NCBI RefSeq assembly: GCF_000733855.1
Contig: NZ_JPOJ01000001.1
Location: 1,612,001 to 1,676,000 of the forward strand
DNA length: 64,000 nt
Source: Methylomicrobium agile
GTDB taxonomy: Bacteria; Pseudomonadota; Gammaproteobacteria; Methylococcales; Methylomonadaceae
Direction: 5' to 3'
Shown here piece by piece: positions 44,571 through 53,107 of the stretch. The position numbers and the translations under genes were made by a program. Positions within the stretch are counted from its first letter, which is position 1. Each line of letters starts with the position of its first letter. The notes beneath the pieces are model-generated. The model did no database searches and had not been told where the DNA came from. It worked only from the letters and a program-made list of their open reading frames with translations.

Positions 44571-46324
44571 GCCATGACCTCTTCATTTTTTCTGTGAAAA
44601 GCAATATTACTTGGCGTTTTTCCGCAAGTTACTTTAGTTACTTTAAAAACAAATCGTTCACGGGCATAATGATAACTACGATCCTTCCCATAAAAATTAA
44701 TACGCATTTCCTTCAGCTCTTCCTCGAAATAACTCGATAAAGGTTTCTCGCGATCTTCCTTTTTCCTATCGAAATTCTTTTGGGAAATAAACCCAGAAAA
44801 CACAACCTCATCATGCACAGTTTTGTTGATTTGGCTGCGGATTTCATTATAAAAATCACTGTGATCCATATCCAACACATAGTTTATCAAACCTAATGCA
44901 TGTGCCTTTACAGGGCTAATTGGCAAACATTTGGTAACCAATTTTCGGGCTTCATCCTGATTTTTTACATACTTTTTAAGCATATATGTATGTGCTTCCG
45001 AACCATATAGGCCGCCCATATTTCTATAATGCGGATTTATCGCTATATTCTTTCTCGCATAGCAAATATCGGCAGCTCGACCAAGATAAAAGCCACCAGC
45101 ACCGGCACTACCTGAAAAAACACTAAACACCATTTTGTCTGTGGTATTAACTATTTCATTTACAATCTTATTGATCGCTAGAATATTGGCCCAAGATTCA
45201 TCAGCTTGCTTTTTGTGCTTTTCGTTTTCAGTTAAGCTAAAAGCGCCCGCATGTTCGATTGTATTTAGATGAATGCCATTAGAAAAACAATCTTCACCAC
45301 CCATTAAAACAATTGCCTTAACATTGAGCGATTTTAAATACCGATAGACATCGAGCATCAAATTACATTGCTCTGTGCTCATTGCTCCATTATGAAATTC
45401 AAAATGCAAATAGGCGATATTGTTTTCAATAACATGCCAAACTTCTTGCACAGGCAACTGTCGCCCTTCTTTTTGGTAATCAATATCAACTTTTGGCAAT
45501 TGAGCTTTTAAATGAAGCATTGCTGGAAGTTTAATGCCTGTATTATCGGCTGTTTTTGGTTTCAAGTGGCCAATCCATACCCCACCATCAACTGTCCCGA
45601 TACAAACCGCCTTATTAGCTTGAGCGATCAAAACCCCTGGTTTTCCGGAGAAATCTTTAGCGACATAGGCATTAAACAGAAAATATTCTTTTCCGTTAAC
45701 AATATCCAGCACGCCTGGAGTGCCATCAGCGGCACGAATTTTTCTGCAAATCAATTCAGCAGTATCCTTTTTCCAATCGATTTTTCGATCCGCTTGCTTG
45801 AGAAATGGCTGAAAAGATCCTTTTATGGAAGGATCGCTGTAATCCAAGGGTACTGGTTTGAAATGCGTTGAACTAACGCACATCAACAGTGTTTTCAAAC
45901 TTTTCAGGGCAGCATCCGAAATTTCGCGATTGTAGATTGAGCTTTTTGTTGTCCAGCGGGTTTGAAAATTATGCGATGTCCAAATATCTCCCGCATCCAT
46001 TTCATCGTCAGCTTGCAACAAGGTGACGCCCCATTCGGCATCGTTTCGCATGATCATGTGATCCAATGAAGAGGCCGAACGGTCACCGCGAATACCTGGA
46101 TGCACGATAATGCAAAGCCTTTTATTATAAATCTCGGCTGGAATTTTTTTAGTCAAGAATGGGCACACAATGATATCTGGGTCAAATCTTTCAACACCAT
46201 CGATCAGATGTTGATCGTCATCGTGATGCAATTCAACAGAAACATCATGATTATTATCTCTCAATTCATTAAAAAATTTTTGAGTTAAACCATTAAATGC
46301 TGTGGATACCAACAAAATTTTCAT
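44561..46324 (-). CDS. hypX: Orphan hydrogenase maturation protein HypX/HoxX
   Basis: A 587-residue two-domain protein. N-terminal formyltransferase-type domain: MKILLVSTAFNGLTQKF at the start and HPGIRGDRSASSLDH at 75-89. The C-terminal crotonase-type domain, from about 305, contains KAIVLMGGEDCFSNGIHLN and FSVFSGSAGAGGFYLGRAAD. HypX makes the CO ligand of O2-tolerant [NiFe] hydrogenases from a formyl donor. No hydrogenase structural or hyp genes are visible in this window, so it is an orphan here. The DNA is AT-rich and gene ends are embedded in repeats, which suggests acquisition. The ATG at 46324 fits family N-termini; a GTG at 46345 is an alternative. Confidence 0.88.
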   Translation of the reverse strand: MKILLVSTAFNGLTQKFFNELRDNNHDVSVELHHDDDQHLIDGVERFDPDIIVCPFLTKKIPAEIYNKRLCIIVHPGIRGDRSASSLDHMIMRNDAEWGVTLLQADDEMDAGDIWTSHNFQTRWTTKSSIYNREISDAALKSLKTLLMCVSSTHFKPVPLDYSDPSIKGSFQPFLKQADRKIDWKKDTAELICRKIRAADGTPGVLDIVNGKEYFLFNAYVAKDFSGKPGVLIAQANKAVCIGTVDGGVWIGHLKPKTADNTGIKLPAMLHLKAQLPKVDIDYQKEGRQLPVQEVWHVIENNIAYLHFEFHNGAMSTEQCNLMLDVYRYLKSLNVKAIVLMGGEDCFSNGIHLNTIEHAGAFSLTENEKHKKQADESWANILAINKIVNEIVNTTDKMVFSVFSGSAGAGGFYLGRAADICYARKNIAINPHYRNMGGLYGSEAHTYMLKKYVKNQDEARKLVTKCLPISPVKAHALGLINYVLDMDHSDFYNEIRSQINKTVHDEVVFSGFISQKNFDRKKEDREKPLSSYFEEELKEMRINFYGKDRSYHYARERFVFKVTKVTCGKTPSNIAFHRKNEEVMAAG

Positions 46325-46440
46325 CAATTTGTACGCGAGAAACACCGTCCTTTAGGGGTGAGGGATAGCGCGTTGGCCTCGGCCAACCCTGACCTCGCTT
46401 TTTCCTATGTTTACGCTATCTTCGATTGTAGAAAATATCC

Positions 46441-46492
46441 GTAGCCCAAATGTCGGGCAACGATGAAGCTGTTGCCCGACCTACCGGGCTAC
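46441..46492. repeat. 140 bp dispersed repeat, partial copy C
   Basis: Only the end part is present: ATGTCGGGCAACGATGAAGC followed by GTTGCCCGACCTACCGGG. It lies upstream of hypX and downstream of the secreted-protein gene. Confidence 0.75.
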
Positions 46493-46514
46493 CGGGCTTA
46501 CTTGGCGTGTACGA

Positions 46515-47312
46515 TCAATTAGGTGCTACGCCGGTAAAGGCAACGGAGAACGAAGCATTGGGATTCGCCTCATCAAAATAATAGAAAACGCCGCCAAAAT
46601 TAACAGATGTTGGAAGCGTATCACTAGATGGCGGGTAATCAACAGTACACTTAAGAGTTAGTGATAAGCTTGATCCAGGAGCGAGTTTCGCAAAGTTTTT
46701 ACTATCTAATCGCCCTGTACTATTATTACCAGGTGAAGCATCTAGTCCACTGGGACTCCTTTGTTCGCAAGCTCCACCCTGGTTGGTAGTTATATAAAAA
46801 GAACTACTTTTTGCTAATACATAAATATCTAATGATGTTTTGTTTGTAATTGTAAAGCTTGTCGTCACGTCATCAGTGTAAGTACCATTATACTTACCAC
46901 GAATCAACGATACGGCAGTGACCTGAGCATTAATAAATTGGTTTTGATACGTTAACGCGATGGGTGTTGGCGCAGGATGCCCTTGTAAATAAGCTACGTC
47001 GTCACTTAGCTTATTCACTTGGCTAGATAAAGTATTCACGCTGGTATTAGCGGCATCATGGTTCGGTGCTAGGGTAAACCATTGGCTGGAGTCGGTGTCC
47101 GGCTCAATATTCAAATTTTTAACCAAAGCCAAATAGACTGCGCCGTTAAATGTCACAATATTGCCTGGCTTATATTTGGTCGTGTCATTCCAGGCTCCAC
47201 GAAACTTATTGATGGTTACATCTGCGGATAGTGGCGAGATGGGAGTTGCGGCAACGCCGATACTCAGAAAAAATGATAATGCCATCTGCTGAATTTTATT
47301 CTTAAAAATCAC
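46515..47312 (-). CDS. Secreted protein with a ChtBD3/CBM5-like module
   Basis: A 265-residue exported protein: signal peptide about 1-30 (ending PLSAD). Residues about 36-80 match the carbohydrate-binding pattern of CBM5/12 (FRGAWNDTTKYKPGNIVTFN then YLALVKNLNIEPDTDSSQW). The rest is Ser/Thr-rich beta sequence with two Cys (GGACEQR, TLKCTVDYP) and no recognised fold. It starts with GTG at 47312, supported by AGGAG 6 bases upstream. AT-rich relative to its surroundings. A role in binding chitin or another polysaccharide is an inference from the module. Confidence 0.72.
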   Translation of the reverse strand: MIFKNKIQQMALSFFLSIGVAATPISPLSADVTINKFRGAWNDTTKYKPGNIVTFNGAVYLALVKNLNIEPDTDSSQWFTLAPNHDAANTSVNTLSSQVNKLSDDVAYLQGHPAPTPIALTYQNQFINAQVTAVSLIRGKYNGTYTDDVTTSFTITNKTSLDIYVLAKSSSFYITTNQGGACEQRSPSGLDASPGNNSTGRLDSKNFAKLAPGSSLSLTLKCTVDYPPSSDTLPTSVNFGGVFYYFDEANPNASFSVAFTGVAPN

Positions 47313-47480
47313 GTTGTCTCCTACTCATTGTCGTTTATTTACAAAATTGGTATGTCCGCACTTTAATTAATCGAATACTCGATAATGTGCAGATTAACTT
47401 GAGAATATTCAGCATTGCGACAAGTAGTTTTCTGCCTGCCTTAATCATTGTTAGTTGCATACCTAACGCTTTCTAGCTCG

Positions 47481-47574
47481 TAGCCCGTAGCCCGTTTTCG
47501 CGATAGCAAAACACCAACAGGCTTCAAAGCCTGGTGGATTGCCTATCGGCGAATCCACCTTACCGGGTTATTCC
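47481..47574. repeat. Palindromic repeat of the GCAAAACGCC family, copy 1
   Basis: Contains GTTTTCGCGATAGCAAAAC, AGGCTTCAAAGCC and ATTGCC...GGCGAATCC, the same order as at 48983 and, partly, at 56064. The ends (GTAGCCCG / CCGGGTTA) are weak inverted copies. Confidence 0.75.
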
Positions 47575-47575
47575 A

Positions 47576-47887
47576 TTAGTAATGGAATATAGATGCGTTA
47601 ATCGGCTCTCCCTTTTTCGCACATCTTGGCGCATTGACTAAACCAAAGGTGACAATGTTTCCACCGTTAATGACACAACTTAATTCTCTGCTGCCATCTT
47701 TGGTCTTGGCAATGTAATAGGTATTCGTCATTTCTGTCCGTCTATTCTCGACTGTTACCTCTTGCGGAGAAACGCCGATGATTCCTGCGGTTTCAGAAGC
47801 AATACGCTCATTCGAGAGGAGTTGAGAAGTGCATCCTGTAAGCAAAACTCCTATACTCAAGTAAAGCAAATTCATCTTTTTTGACAT
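47576..47887 (-). CDS. Small lipoprotein
   Basis: A 103-residue protein with a lipobox: MSKKMNLLYLSIGVLLTGC, Cys at about 19. The mature part has TYYIAKTKDGSRELSCVING and one more Cys near the end (APRCAKK). No family is recognised, though the size and the CVINGG motif resemble small periplasmic lipoproteins of unknown role. GGAG lies 6 bases before the ATG at 47887. Confidence 0.72.
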   Translation of the reverse strand: MSKKMNLLYLSIGVLLTGCTSQLLSNERIASETAGIIGVSPQEVTVENRRTEMTNTYYIAKTKDGSRELSCVINGGNIVTFGLVNAPRCAKKGEPINASIFHY

Positions 47888-47988
47888 CGTTACTCCATTG
47901 TTGCCCATTGCATAGATCTAGCGGAGTTGGGCATTCACCGTTAAATCGTTTTGTAATTCGTATGACGATCAATTCGCGCATGCCCCAG

Positions 47989-48110
47989 CCCTGTAGCCCG
48001 ACATTTTCAGGTTTTAATTGGGTAGCCGGTTTCGGATTGTTGCAATAGCAGAGCAAGATTGCCTCCTAAACACCGGGTAACGATGAAGCTGTTACCCGAC
48101 CTACCCGGTT
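47989..48110. repeat. 140 bp dispersed repeat, copy D
   Basis: Slightly shortened at the left (CCTGTAGCCCGACATTTTCA) but otherwise matching A and B, with TTGCAATAGCAGAGCAAGAT and GTTACCCGACCTACCCGG. Confidence 0.88.
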
Positions 48111-48387
48111 CCGCTGGCACTAATCGGTTTAATCGATGAATTCCATGCGGGTTTTAGTTTTGACAAAAACTTGTCAGATTTTATAATTGGCCGATATTCA
48201 ATTGGCTTTGCCGTACGGAAGTTGCCGTTAGCGCATATCGCTCAAACAAATCCGGCCGGTACAAGCGATTCCCAAAACACCGCTAGTAACGATCAGCATC
48301 ACGCGCCAATGACTTCATTTTAATTTAAGGGCCGATGCTGATTACAGATCGAAAAAGAGTGATGACAACTCAATTTAGGGGTATTTG

Positions 48388-48792
48388 ATGCAAATTCACG
48401 AAAAGCTGAGAGTGATGCGGCAATGGAAAGGCTGGACGCAAGAAGCGCTTGCGGAGAAGCTCGGCTGTGCAGTCAATACTTATGCAAAAATCGAGCGGGG
48501 AGAAACAGCTATCAAGTTAGATAAACTGGAAAAAATCGCTCACGCGATTGGCGTGGATACGCAAGAACTGATCGATACCAACGATAAAACGGTCTTTAAT
48601 TTTGCGGAAAATTGTACGCATAGCAATTTAGCGCACACCATTCTTTTGACTGAAGCTCAATGCGTTCAGGAACTCGAAAAGGCGCATCTGATTATCGATC
48701 ACCAGAGCAAAGAAATCGATTGGTTAAAAGAAGAAATCTCTCGACTGAAAGAAATCATCGATCTATTGAAACGCGCTAAAACGGCAATTTAG
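48388..48792 (+). CDS. XRE-family regulator with C-terminal coiled coil
   Basis: A 134-residue protein: an N-terminal HTH_XRE domain about 5-60 (LRVMRQWKGWTQEALAEKLG, NTYAKIERGETAIKLDKLEK) followed by a linker and a charged coiled coil from about 90 (EKAHLIIDHQSKEIDWLKEE). AGGGG precedes the ATG at 48388; a TTG 3 bases upstream is also in frame. It probably binds DNA as an oligomer; the target is unknown. Confidence 0.88.
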   Translation: MQIHEKLRVMRQWKGWTQEALAEKLGCAVNTYAKIERGETAIKLDKLEKIAHAIGVDTQELIDTNDKTVFNFAENCTHSNLAHTILLTEAQCVQELEKAHLIIDHQSKEIDWLKEEISRLKEIIDLLKRAKTAI

Positions 48793-48796
48793 CACG

Positions 48797-48947
48797 GTAG
48801 GATGGGTAGCATGAAGTGAAACCCATTACAACCGGAGTCGCGATAATTGGGTTATGAGCTGAAAATAAATGTATGTCTCCTTTTTGGCTTGCGGCCGAGT
48901 ATGGGCGTGGGGTTGATGGGTTTCGGCCACGCCTCTACCCATCCTAC
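48797..48947. repeat. Unit with GTAGGATGGGTAG inverted termini
   Basis: GTAGGATGGGTAG (48797-48809) and CTACCCATCCTAC (48935-48947) are perfect inverted ends of a 151 bp unit. A related GATGGGCT unit lies near 9890. Confidence 0.85.
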
Positions 48948-48982
48948 AGGCTGTTATCCACGTCAAGCGTAAGAGCAAAGTT

Positions 48983-49065
48983 GTAGGGCGTTTTCGCGAT
49001 AGCAAAACGCCAACAGACTTCAAAGCAATGGCGGATTGCCTGGCGGCGAATCCCCGCCCTACAAG
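48983..49065. repeat. Palindromic repeat of the GCAAAACGCC family, copy 2
   Basis: GTAGGGCGTTTTCGCGATAG and TAGCAAAACGCC at the left, then CTTCAAAGCA, GGCGGATTGCCTGGCGGCGA and CCGCCCTACAAGA at the right. Confidence 0.85.
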
Positions 49066-49185
49066 AGGGCCATAGGATGTGCTGAACGAAGTGAAATGCA
49101 TCGTTCGTGATCGTTCACGAGAGAGGTGCCCCAAGCGGGACGGGATTGCAATCCCGTCTCTGCCGTTTTAACAATGCAACAAGCC

Positions 49186-49315
49186 GTGTAGGTCGGGCAA
49201 CCGCTTTATCGTTGCCCGAGGATCCTGCTTCGGAATGTTGCGCGGGTCTGAAACCCTGTTACCTTTCAAAGCATGGGAAATGTCGGGCACAAAAAACGCG
49301 TGCCCGACCTACACG
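49186..49315. repeat. 140 bp dispersed repeat, copy E (inverted)
   Basis: The left end GTGTAGGTCGGGCAACC and the right part ATGTCGGGCACAAAAAACGC followed by GTGCCCGACCTACACG reproduce copy A's landmarks in inverted order. It abuts the IS200/IS605 remnant at 49316. Confidence 0.8.
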
Positions 49316-49540
49316 TCTATGGCACCGAGCGAAATAATGAGGCGAATCAAGGGTCGGACATTGAGTTATCTCTTTGAAGAGTTTCCGCATTTGAAGAAGC
49401 GTTATTGGGGGCAACACTTTTGGGCGCGAGGGTATTTCTGCGCCACAGTAGGGCAGATGAAGGAAGAGATGATCAAAGATTATTTGGAGCATCATTTTGA
49501 ACCCAACCCGAACGATAATTTTAAGATGGAGCCGGATTAA
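49316..49540 (+). pseudogene. IS200/IS605-family transposase TnpA, 3' remnant
   Basis: The frame codes for the conserved C-terminus of the IS200/IS605 Y1 transposase: APSEIMRRIKGRT, then FPHLKKRYWGQHFWARGYFC and YLEHHFEPNPND. The N-terminal part, with the HUH motif, is missing; the first aligned codon is at 49322 and the upstream DNA is a repeat copy. The catalytic HUH is therefore gone and the element is dead. A right-end hairpin typical of these elements lies at 49592-49611. Confidence 0.88.
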
Positions 49541-49591
49541 GACGCGTCGTTGAGTCGACGCGTATCCGGACTTTCAGTCCGTTACTCGAAC

Positions 49592-49611
49592 CCACCTGCT
49601 TTAGCAGGTGG
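49592..49611. mobile_element. IS200/IS605 right-end hairpin
   Basis: CCACCTGCTTTAGCAGGTGG forms a perfect 8-base stem. In IS200/IS605 elements such subterminal hairpins are recognised by TnpA. GAAAATGCTCTAG, an arm of the TIR family, follows at 49627-49639. Confidence 0.75.
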
Positions 49612-49626
49612 TTGTTTAGTCAATCT

Positions 49627-49639
49627 GAAAATGCTCTAG
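49627..49639. repeat. Solo arm of the TAGAGCATTTTC family
   Basis: GAAAATGCTCTAG, orientation as at the right ends of the full units. No partner arm is visible nearby. Confidence 0.7.
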
Positions 49640-49756
49640 CGCATCCAGAAGCCAAAACAATCGTGACGGTCAAAGCACAAGATAGGTCCGAAAATCGGTA
49701 GTCTTTCATGACAAGCGGGTTGCTGTGGTCATTTGATATATTTAAACCGTATGATA

Positions 49757-50524
49757 TTAGAATCGATAACTTAGGTTGGCATTCACGTTATGCGTGAGAA
49801 CTACGTCACCGCCGGTTTCCTGAATGGTTTGCCCCACATACCCCAGGTCCACGCCGAGCTGCCGGTTGAGTTGGAAACTGAATCCCACCATCGCGCGGTT
49901 TTCGCTGAAACCCGTCGCCCCGAAACTATTGGCGTTCAGATGGCAGAGCACCTCGTCGCCCAAGTACAGCGACAGTTTCGGATCGATGAATGCCAGGGGA
50001 AGCCGGAGCGTGGCCATTTGTCGCAGACGGATACCCACGTTGCCCGTAGACTGGTTGACCCGCTCTTCCAGACGGGTGCGGAGCTTGGCCTTGAAGCGCG
50101 CGACCGGAAAGTCGAACAGCAGGTCCTGGTAGGGCCGGCTTTCGTGGTAGTCGGTCTTGCCGAGAGAATGATGCCAATCATGGACATAGCCCAGCCAGAC
50201 GCTGGCGTAGGAATTGACGGAAAAGCCCATCTGCGCATAGAACTGGTCTTCGTTGAGGCGCCAGGCAGAGGGACTGTCGTCCCGCAGGCGCGTCTGATCG
50301 ATAAGGGTCCAGCGGAATCCCCGAAGCCCGGGAGAGAAATCGCCGAGCTTTCCGGAAAGAGTGAGCGAACTCCAACTGCCCGCCATGTTTTCCACGGAAT
50401 CGGCTTGTGCCGTTGCCCCCCACAGGCTGCCCGCCAGCAGGACGAACCCAGCCGATCTGGCGGGCAATTTGTGGAAATGAAGATTGTTTAGCGCTTTGCT
50501 AACGATTCCGGACATCGTTGGCAT
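49757..50524 (-). CDS. DUF2490 family exported protein
   Basis: A 255-residue protein with an N-terminal signal-like segment ending about residue 40 (ATAQAD) and a beta-barrel-type body of DUF2490: WSSLTLSGKL, YAQMGFSVNSYASVWLGYVH, then short alternating strands and a final aromatic (NANLSYRF), as in outer-membrane proteins. Function unknown. Start codons at 50524 and 50515 are both possible. It lies downstream of the YgiW-like gene on the same strand, 62 bases apart. Confidence 0.72.
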   Translation of the reverse strand: MPTMSGIVSKALNNLHFHKLPARSAGFVLLAGSLWGATAQADSVENMAGSWSSLTLSGKLGDFSPGLRGFRWTLIDQTRLRDDSPSAWRLNEDQFYAQMGFSVNSYASVWLGYVHDWHHSLGKTDYHESRPYQDLLFDFPVARFKAKLRTRLEERVNQSTGNVGIRLRQMATLRLPLAFIDPKLSLYLGDEVLCHLNANSFGATGFSENRAMVGFSFQLNRQLGVDLGYVGQTIQETGGDVVLTHNVNANLSYRF

Positions 50525-50586
50525 CCGTATTGTTTTGCAAAATTCATAAAAGGGAACGGAGCGAAGCCAGCCGTTCCCTGGATAAA

Positions 50587-50943
50587 TCAAGGCAACACTT
50601 TGAGTTGTTTGACCTCCAATTCTTCCGCCTCGCCGAAGTCTTTGTCGAACTCGCCGCTGATTTCCACTCGGGTCTTGGCGTCAAGGGTTTGGCCGGCCGG
50701 CAGCAGTTGCGGTTCGATTTCCACGCGCAATTTACCGCTGTCATCGGCAAAGGTGTAATGTTTGCCGCCGTCGTGCGACACTAGCCGGCCGCGTAAGGTC
50801 GCGTATTGGTCGTCCGTGCCGGTATCCAGCAATTGCTTGACGGTCATGGCCGGCACATTGCTTGGGCCGGCGTATTCCGCCAGCGCGGCATTGGCAACGA
50901 AAGCGAGAATAATCAAGGTCGTTAAGGTCGATAAGCGTTTCAT
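50587..50943 (-). CDS. YgiW/YdeI-type periplasmic OB-fold protein
   Basis: A 118-residue exported OB-fold protein: signal peptide about 1-22, then VPAMTVKQLLDTGTDDQYAT, LRGRLVSHDGGKHYTFADDS and ISGEFDKDFGEAEELEVKQL, the usual YgiW order. Members bind ligands and aid stress tolerance. Placed next to qseBC, as in E. coli, where ygiW is beside qseBC. GGAG lies 8 bases before the ATG at 50943. Confidence 0.88.
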   Translation of the reverse strand: MKRLSTLTTLIILAFVANAALAEYAGPSNVPAMTVKQLLDTGTDDQYATLRGRLVSHDGGKHYTFADDSGKLRVEIEPQLLPAGQTLDAKTRVEISGEFDKDFGEAEELEVKQLKVLP

Positions 50944-51053
50944 GGCTGCTTCTCCAAATAATCGATAAATGAAAGGCACGTCCCGTACAAACGTGGGTAT
51001 GCACCGGGATCGTGGCAACCATTTGACCATGCGGCGATGAAGCGAATATGAAG

Positions 51054-52451
51054 CTAAACGGCGTTTTTTTCCTGCCCGGCGATGGGAAAGTCCAGCACTG
51101 CGCTCAAGCCGCGTTGATCGAGGCCGGTCTCGAAATGCAGCGTGGCGCCGTGCAGCGCGGCAATGCGCTCGACGATGGACAGCCCTAGGCCGCTACCGCT
51201 CCGGTCGCTGCCGAGCACCCGAAAAAAACGCCCGGCCAGCCGACTGCGCTGGGATGCTTCGACTCCCGGACCGTCGTCGCGCACCGCCAGACGTATCCCG
51301 CCGGCAATATACTGCGCTTCGATGCGCACCCGGCACCCCGGCGGGCAGTAACGCAGCGCGTTGTCGAGCAAATTGCGCAGCGCGATACGCAACAGATCCG
51401 TGTTGCCGACTAATGCCGCCACGCGGCACTCCACGGCCAACCCGATCTGTCCGGTTTCGGCTTGGGGCAAATGATAGCAGCGCAGTTCGTCGAGCAAATC
51501 CGGCAACGCCACAGGTTCGCGCGGCAATGCCGACGCCTGGGCGGCATCGAAACGGGCCAGCGCCAGCAGATTTTCGATCAGCGCGGTGCAGCGGTCGGTG
51601 TCCTGGTAGAGCTGGCGTAACGACGGCCGATGCTCGGGATGCTGCCGTTCCAGCAACTGGATCTTCATCCGCAGCGCGGACAGCGGCGTGCGCAATTCGT
51701 GGGCGGCGTCCGCGGTGAAGCGGCGTTCGGCTTGCAGCGCATGGTCCAAACGGCCCAACACGGTATTGAGCGCATTGACGATCGGTTGCAATTCCACCGG
51801 TTGTTCGACAACCGCCACCGGCGTCAAGTCTTCCGGCGTCTTGCCGGCGATGGTCAACGCCGTTTGTTCGATCGGTCCGATCAACCGGCTGATCGCCAGC
51901 CAGATAACCGCGCCGAGTAATGCCAGTAACGTCATGGCCGGCCAGATCAGATCGTCCGCCAATTCTTCGAGAATTTCGGTGCGTGCTTCCAGCGGCTGGC
52001 CGACCTGGACTTCGAGGCCGCCCTCTTCGTCGCGCAAGACGAATACCCGCCACGGCGCCATGCCGACCCATGCGGTTCGAAACCCTTTGTGCCGATCGAA
52101 ATCGGTCACGAACGGTTCATCGGGGGTCGGCCCGGTGCGGCGCAATACGCGGTTATTGGCGACGAGTTGGTAATAAATGCCGGCATGGCGGCGATCGCGG
52201 TCTATCGGGTCGGTATTCGCCACGGCCGGCCCGGACAAATCGGCTCCCGCCGCGCGAATCAATTGCGCGGCGTCTTCCAGACCGTCGTCGAACACATCGT
52301 TGGTTTCGTCCCAGGCAATATTGACCATGATCGCCAAACTGATCGACCATAACAGCGCGCTGGCCCCCAGCACCGAAACCAACAATCGCCTACGCAGCGA
52401 ATAAACGCCGCCGGTCTTGCCGCGCAGCCATTGCGAAAGCCAACCGGTCAC
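51054..52451 (-). CDS. qseC: QseC-type sensor histidine kinase
   Basis: A 465-residue kinase. Two membrane helices lie near 23-45 and 168-190, bounding a periplasmic sensor of about 120 residues. The H-box is FTADAAHELRTPLSAL (His251), the N-box NLLDNALRY and the ATP-binding boxes DDGPG and GSGLGLS. The periplasmic sensor and the neighbouring regulator fit the QseBC group. Its 3' end lies 110 bases before the YgiW gene start, and it overlaps the regulator by ATGA. Confidence 0.92.
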   Translation of the reverse strand: MTGWLSQWLRGKTGGVYSLRRRLLVSVLGASALLWSISLAIMVNIAWDETNDVFDDGLEDAAQLIRAAGADLSGPAVANTDPIDRDRRHAGIYYQLVANNRVLRRTGPTPDEPFVTDFDRHKGFRTAWVGMAPWRVFVLRDEEGGLEVQVGQPLEARTEILEELADDLIWPAMTLLALLGAVIWLAISRLIGPIEQTALTIAGKTPEDLTPVAVVEQPVELQPIVNALNTVLGRLDHALQAERRFTADAAHELRTPLSALRMKIQLLERQHPEHRPSLRQLYQDTDRCTALIENLLALARFDAAQASALPREPVALPDLLDELRCYHLPQAETGQIGLAVECRVAALVGNTDLLRIALRNLLDNALRYCPPGCRVRIEAQYIAGGIRLAVRDDGPGVEASQRSRLAGRFFRVLGSDRSGSGLGLSIVERIAALHGATLHFETGLDQRGLSAVLDFPIAGQEKNAV

Positions 52452-53107
52452 GGCGCTTCCAGCACATAACCCAGGCCGCGCAGGGTGCGGATCAGGCGGC
52501 GCCCCAGCTTTTTGCGCAGGTGGTAAATGTGTACCTCGACCGTATTGCTTTCCACTTCCTCGCCCCAGCCGTACAGGGCGTCTTCGAGCCGATCGCGACT
52601 GACCGGCCGGCCGCCGTGCAGCATTAAGGCATGGAGGATGGCGAATTCTCGTGCCGTCAACACGACGGCCGCCCCGTTTTGGGTAATCTGTTTGCCTGCC
52701 GGGTCAAGCACGATGCCGCCGTGACGCAGCACGCCGGCGGCCTGCCCGGAGCCGCGCCGGATAGCGGCGCGGAGGCGCGCCGATAATTCTTCCAAGTCGA
52801 AAGGTTTCACCAGATAATCGTCGGCGCCGAGATCAAGGCCCGCAATGCGGTCCGACAAGGCGTCGCGGGCGGTAATCAGCAATACCGGCATGTCGTTGCC
52901 ATGAGCCCGCAGGCCGGAGAGCAAACGGTCTCCGCTCAATCCCGGCAAACCACGGTCGAGTAGCAGGCATTGGTAAGGCTGGGCGCGCAACGCCGTTTCG
53001 GCATGGTCGCCGCGTTTAACCCAATCGACCGCATAGCCGTCGAGTTGCAGCCAGGATTGCAGGGTGGCGCCTAACGACGGATCGTCTTCGGCGAGCAGGA
53101 TACGCAT
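52448..53107 (-). CDS. qseB: QseB-type response regulator
   Basis: A 219-residue OmpR-class regulator: an N-terminal receiver with Asp51 (LLLDRGLPG), the conserved Lys in DYLVKPFDL near 100, and a winged-helix DNA-binding domain with VEVHIYHLRKKLGRRLIRTL. It is first in the leftward pair with qseC and is probably autoregulated. Confidence 0.93.
   Translation of the reverse strand: MRILLAEDDPSLGATLQSWLQLDGYAVDWVKRGDHAETALRAQPYQCLLLDRGLPGLSGDRLLSGLRAHGNDMPVLLITARDALSDRIAGLDLGADDYLVKPFDLEELSARLRAAIRRGSGQAAGVLRHGGIVLDPAGKQITQNGAAVVLTAREFAILHALMLHGGRPVSRDRLEDALYGWGEEVESNTVEVHIYHLRKKLGRRLIRTLRGLGYVLEAP

Larger units (their letters stand above)
48793..49320. other. Repeat-rich non-coding region
   Basis: It contains three repeat units (48797-48947, 48983-49065, 49186-49315) and a CGTTCGTGATCGTTCACGAG palindrome near 49101-49121. 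An apparent leftward frame at 48826-49134 is made of repeat DNA and is not accepted as a gene. Confidence 0.7.

Noticed and set aside
48826..49134. Leftward 102-codon frame
   Set aside because: It lies in repeat DNA and its translation has no family or leader features.
43401..49315. The 140 bp repeats considered as a CRISPR or as structural RNA genes
   Set aside because: Copies are kilobases apart, vary in orientation and have no spacers; no RNA family is recognised.
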